Shown: piece after piece, positions 62,024-64,000 of the stretch
Layout of the letters: each line of letters opens with the position of its first letter
Position numbering within the stretch: the first letter of the stretch is position 1
From: Nocardioides panacisoli
GTDB lineage: Bacteria > Actinomycetota > Actinomycetes > Propionibacteriales > Nocardioidaceae
DNA length: 64,000 bases
Assembly: GCF_019448235.1 (NCBI RefSeq)
Contig: NZ_CP080409.1
Coordinates: forward strand, 2,542,001-2,606,000
Direction: 5' to 3'
Notes under the pieces: model-generated
The model's input: the letters and a program-made list of their open reading frames with translations, nothing else
Database searches by the model: none
Told to the model about the DNA's origin: nothing
Made by a program: the position numbers and the translations under genes

Positions 62024-62785
62024 TCAGCCCTTGCCGCGGCTGAGGAAGGCCGTCATGGCCTCCTTGGCGGCGTCGGAGCCGAAGAGCCGCGAGCTGAGCT
62101 CGACCATCTCGGCGCCCTTGGCATCGATGCGCTCGAGCAACTCGGCGTTGAGCACCTTCTTGGTCTCCCGGAGCCCCTGCTGGGCACCCGTGGCGACCTG
62201 GCCGACGAGTTCGTCGACGGCGGCGTCGAGGTCCGCGGCCGGCACTGCGCGGGTCACCAGCCCGTACGCCGCCGCCTCACTCCCGGAGAAGACCTCACCA
62301 CCCAGGGCGGTGAGGCCCGCGGCGCGCGAGGTGAGGCGCGGCAGCACCGTGAGCGAGATCATCGCGGCGGCGAGGCCGAGCTTGACCTCGGTCAGCGCGA
62401 AGGTCGCGTCCTCGGCGACGATCGCGATGTCGGAGGCGGCGATGACGCCGATGCCGCCGGCACGTACCGCGCCCTCCACGACGGTCACCACGGGCTTGGA
62501 GTGGGCCACGATGAGCCGCTGGAGCTCCACGATCGCCCAGGCGCTGTCCTTCATGGGCACCGTGGTGGCCTCGGACAGGTCGGCGCCGGAGCAGAAGACA
62601 CGGCCGGAGGACCTCAGTACCACGACGGTGACGTCATCGGCGGCGTCCGCGGTCTCCAGGTGCCCGTGGAGCTCGGTGACCAGCTGCCGCGAGAGGGCGT
62701 TGCGGTTGTGCGGCGAGTCCAGCGTGATCGTGGCGATCCCGTCCGCGACCTCGTAGTGGACCAGTTCCTCGGGGGATGCAGTCAT
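62024..62785 (-). CDS. Enoyl-CoA hydratase/isomerase family protein
   Basis: 253 aa crotonase-fold enzyme. The oxyanion-hole strands are FCSGADLSEA (near 66) and VVEGAVRAGGIGVIAASDIAI (near 105), and ATFALTEVKLGLAAAMI carries the region with the catalytic acid. It probably acts on an acyl-CoA in beta-oxidation or a similar pathway; the exact substrate is unknown. A CACCAT hexamer lies 6 nt upstream of the ATG. It is convergent with the HNH gene and stands 53 bp from the YCII gene. Confidence 0.88.
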   Translation of the reverse strand: MTASPEELVHYEVADGIATITLDSPHNRNALSRQLVTELHGHLETADAADDVTVVVLRSSGRVFCSGADLSEATTVPMKDSAWAIVELQRLIVAHSKPVVTVVEGAVRAGGIGVIAASDIAIVAEDATFALTEVKLGLAAAMISLTVLPRLTSRAAGLTALGGEVFSGSEAAAYGLVTRAVPAADLDAAVDELVGQVATGAQQGLRETKKVLNAELLERIDAKGAEMVELSSRLFGSDAAKEAMTAFLSRGKG

Positions 62786-62837
62786 AGGGCCATGGTGCCC
62801 GAGACCATCACCACCCGCGGTGGCGGTCGCGCCGTGC

Positions 62838-63167
62838 CTACTGTCCCGACATGTCGATGCAGGTGAAGACCTGGACCTGCCCGCCGTGGTGGAGGTGCGG
62901 GTGGTCGGCACAGGCGGCCGCCGCGGCGTCCAAGGATTCGGCGGCAATGACGGTGTATCCCGTGGGGGCATCCGGACCGAGCGGTCCGTCCGTGACGACG
63001 CCCTCGCCCGCCAGGTGCTTCGAGTCGCCGAACGGGGCGCCGCCATCGATGATCGCGTCACCCATCGTGGCGTACCACGCTCCCCAGGCGTCCATGACCT
63101 TCTGCTGGTCCTCGGGGTCCATCTCCATGCCCATGCCACCGGTGTAGATGAGGGCGAAGGTCGCCAT
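62838..63167 (-). CDS. YCII-related (DGPF) domain protein
   Basis: 109 aa ferredoxin-like fold. FALIYTGGMGMEMDPEDQQKVMDAWGAWYATMG at the start and VVTDGPLGPDAPTGYTVIAAESLDAAAAACADHP are the DGPF/YCII pattern of small dimeric alpha-beta proteins, often near extracytoplasmic-function sigma factors; here none is adjacent. GAGGGGG precedes the ATG. A good promoter lies at 63196-63224. Function unknown. Confidence 0.85.
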   Translation of the reverse strand: MATFALIYTGGMGMEMDPEDQQKVMDAWGAWYATMGDAIIDGGAPFGDSKHLAGEGVVTDGPLGPDAPTGYTVIAAESLDAAAAACADHPHLHHGGQVQVFTCIDMSGQ

Positions 63168-63182
63168 GTCACACCCCCTCGA

Positions 63183-63224
63183 CGTGATGTAGATCACACT
63201 AGAGTGGCCACGAACCAGAGACAA
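63183..63224 (-). promoter_or_regulatory. Promoter of the YCII gene overlapped by a CRP-like site
   Basis: On the minus strand TTGTCT (63219-63224), a 17-bp spacer and TAGTGT (63196-63201) form a good sigma-70-type promoter. CGTGA-N6-TCACA (63183-63198) matches the CRP consensus at nine of ten bases and overlaps the -10 and start region, a position that favours repression. It also lies 80-95 bp before the divergent molybdoenzyme gene, where it could activate. Confidence 0.6.
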
Positions 63225-63276
63225 GCCTCTGGTGAGCCGAGCCAATCCGGATCTCCCTCGGCGTCGAATGCCTTGC

Positions 63277-64000
63277 ATGCGGACACAACTGCGCTGGGCC
63301 GGGTACGGCGTCCTCGCGACCCTCGTCGGGGTCGGGTTGGCACACCTGGTCGCGGCTGCCCTCGACCCGGCCTCCTCCCCCGTCCTGGCGGTGGGATCCG
63401 CGGTCATCGACCTGACGCCGACGCCGGTCAAGGAGTGGGCGATCGCGACCTTCGGCACCGCCGACAAGCCGATCCTCATCGGTTCGGTGATGGCGGGCGT
63501 CCTGCTGGTGTCCGCGGTGGCCGGCATCCTCGCGCGGCGACGGTTCGCGCTCGGCGCGGGCCTGCTGCTGGTCGAGATCGGCATCGCCTCGCTGGCGGTC
63601 GTCACCAACTCCGGCTTCGTCGTGCTCGACCTGGTCCCGACCGTGGTCGCCGCCATCGTCGGAGTCGCCGCGCTGGCCTGGCTCGTACGCGCCCACCAGC
63701 AGGCGGAGGCCGACCAGTCCGAGCAGGGTGGTCGTCGCGGCGTGCTGCTGGCCATGGGCGCACTCGGCGCGACCGCCGCCGTCGGTGGCGGCGTGGGCGA
63801 GTGGCTCGGCCGGTTCCGTCGCGCTCCGGAGAACATCGCGCTCCCCGACCCGGTGGAGACCATCAAGTCGCTCCCCCGCGGGCTCGAGCGGATGGTGCAG
63901 GGCATCACGCCCTTCCGCACCGCCAACAAGGACTTCTACCGCGTCGACACCCGCCTGGACACGCCCGTCGTGGACAGCGTTGGCTGGACGCTGACCATCG
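63277..64000 (+). CDS. Molybdopterin-dependent oxidoreductase, membrane N-terminus (partial, runs off the window)
   Basis: The first 241 residues are present and the frame is open at the right edge. Four or five membrane helices are seen (YGVLATLVGVGLAHLVAA, ILIGSVMAGVLLVSAVAGIL, FALGAGLLLVEIGIASLAVV, LVPTVVAAIVGVAALAWLV and GVLLAMGALGATAAVGGG). An extracytoplasmic start of a sulfite-oxidase-type domain follows (ENIALPDPVETI, GITPFRTANKDFYRVDTRLDTPVV). This matches actinobacterial sulfite-oxidase-like proteins with a membrane anchor. The molybdenum-binding cysteine lies beyond the window. ATG 63268 is an alternative start. Confidence 0.75.
   Translation, partial: MRTQLRWAGYGVLATLVGVGLAHLVAAALDPASSPVLAVGSAVIDLTPTPVKEWAIATFGTADKPILIGSVMAGVLLVSAVAGILARRRFALGAGLLLVEIGIASLAVVTNSGFVVLDLVPTVVAAIVGVAALAWLVRAHQQAEADQSEQGGRRGVLLAMGALGATAAVGGGVGEWLGRFRRAPENIALPDPVETIKSLPRGLERMVQGITPFRTANKDFYRVDTRLDTPVVDSVGWTLTI

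Overview
The window is chromosomal DNA of a high-GC actinobacterium, most like the family Nocardioidaceae (Nocardioides-type). The evidence is GC-rich codon third positions throughout, many GTG starts, ATGA/GTGA stop-start overlaps, and a gene order (topA, DECH-box helicase, Tad/Flp cluster, HAD hydrolase, Fic-like gene, then acs and a small holin-like membrane protein) that parallels the Rv3646c-Rv3669 region of Mycobacterium tuberculosis. The genus is an inference. I saw no rRNA, tRNA, CRISPR array, transposase or phage module.

Layout. 0-16.7 kb: topA, small membrane proteins, a class I methyltransferase, the proton-pumping pyrophosphatase hppA, an MrfA-like DECH helicase and a complete small Tad pilus cluster (CpaE-like, TadA, TadB, TadC, Flp-like pilin, two TadE-like), divergent from a HAD-IB hydrolase. 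16.7-29.5 kb: a repeat-rich spacer, a secreted protein, gdhA, an arylsulfotransferase-like lipoprotein, a degenerate Fic-like gene, two methyltransferases, a LytS/LytTR two-component pair next to a sodium/solute symporter, and a secreted 5'-nucleotidase. 29.6-39.6 kb: a compact nitrate assimilation locus on the minus strand (narK, nasC, FAD reductase, nirB, nirD, HemD-wHTH regulator, sirohydrochlorin chelatase) covering nitrate uptake, two-step reduction to ammonium and the last steps of siroheme supply. 39.8-42.9 kb: an AT-richer insert with two secreted proteins of unknown role. 43.2-47.5 kb: DUF4212 subunit, symporter and acs, a monocarboxylate (probably acetate) uptake and activation unit. 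47.6-64 kb: nhaA, a holin-like protein, a fructosamine-kinase-like protein, an MprAB-like two-component system with a lipoprotein, pabB-pabA, a PhzE-like chorismate enzyme, HelD, a DUF222-HNH protein, an enoyl-CoA hydratase, a YCII protein and the start of a molybdopterin oxidoreductase cut by the window edge.

The least expected content is non-coding. Four families of short palindromic or tandem elements are scattered here. Two have landed in frame inside conserved enzymes: a 159-bp structured element in pabB and a 115-bp array of 22-bp units in the nitrate-locus FAD reductase. The pabB element has a second copy at 29.5 kb. Its core is nearly identical, but its long flanking arms are unrelated in sequence while still self-complementary, which points to selection on a folded RNA or single-stranded DNA structure. 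A third family makes compensated palindromes on both sides of hppA. Many genes also carry a -10-like hexamer about 6 nt before the start codon, consistent with leaderless transcription.
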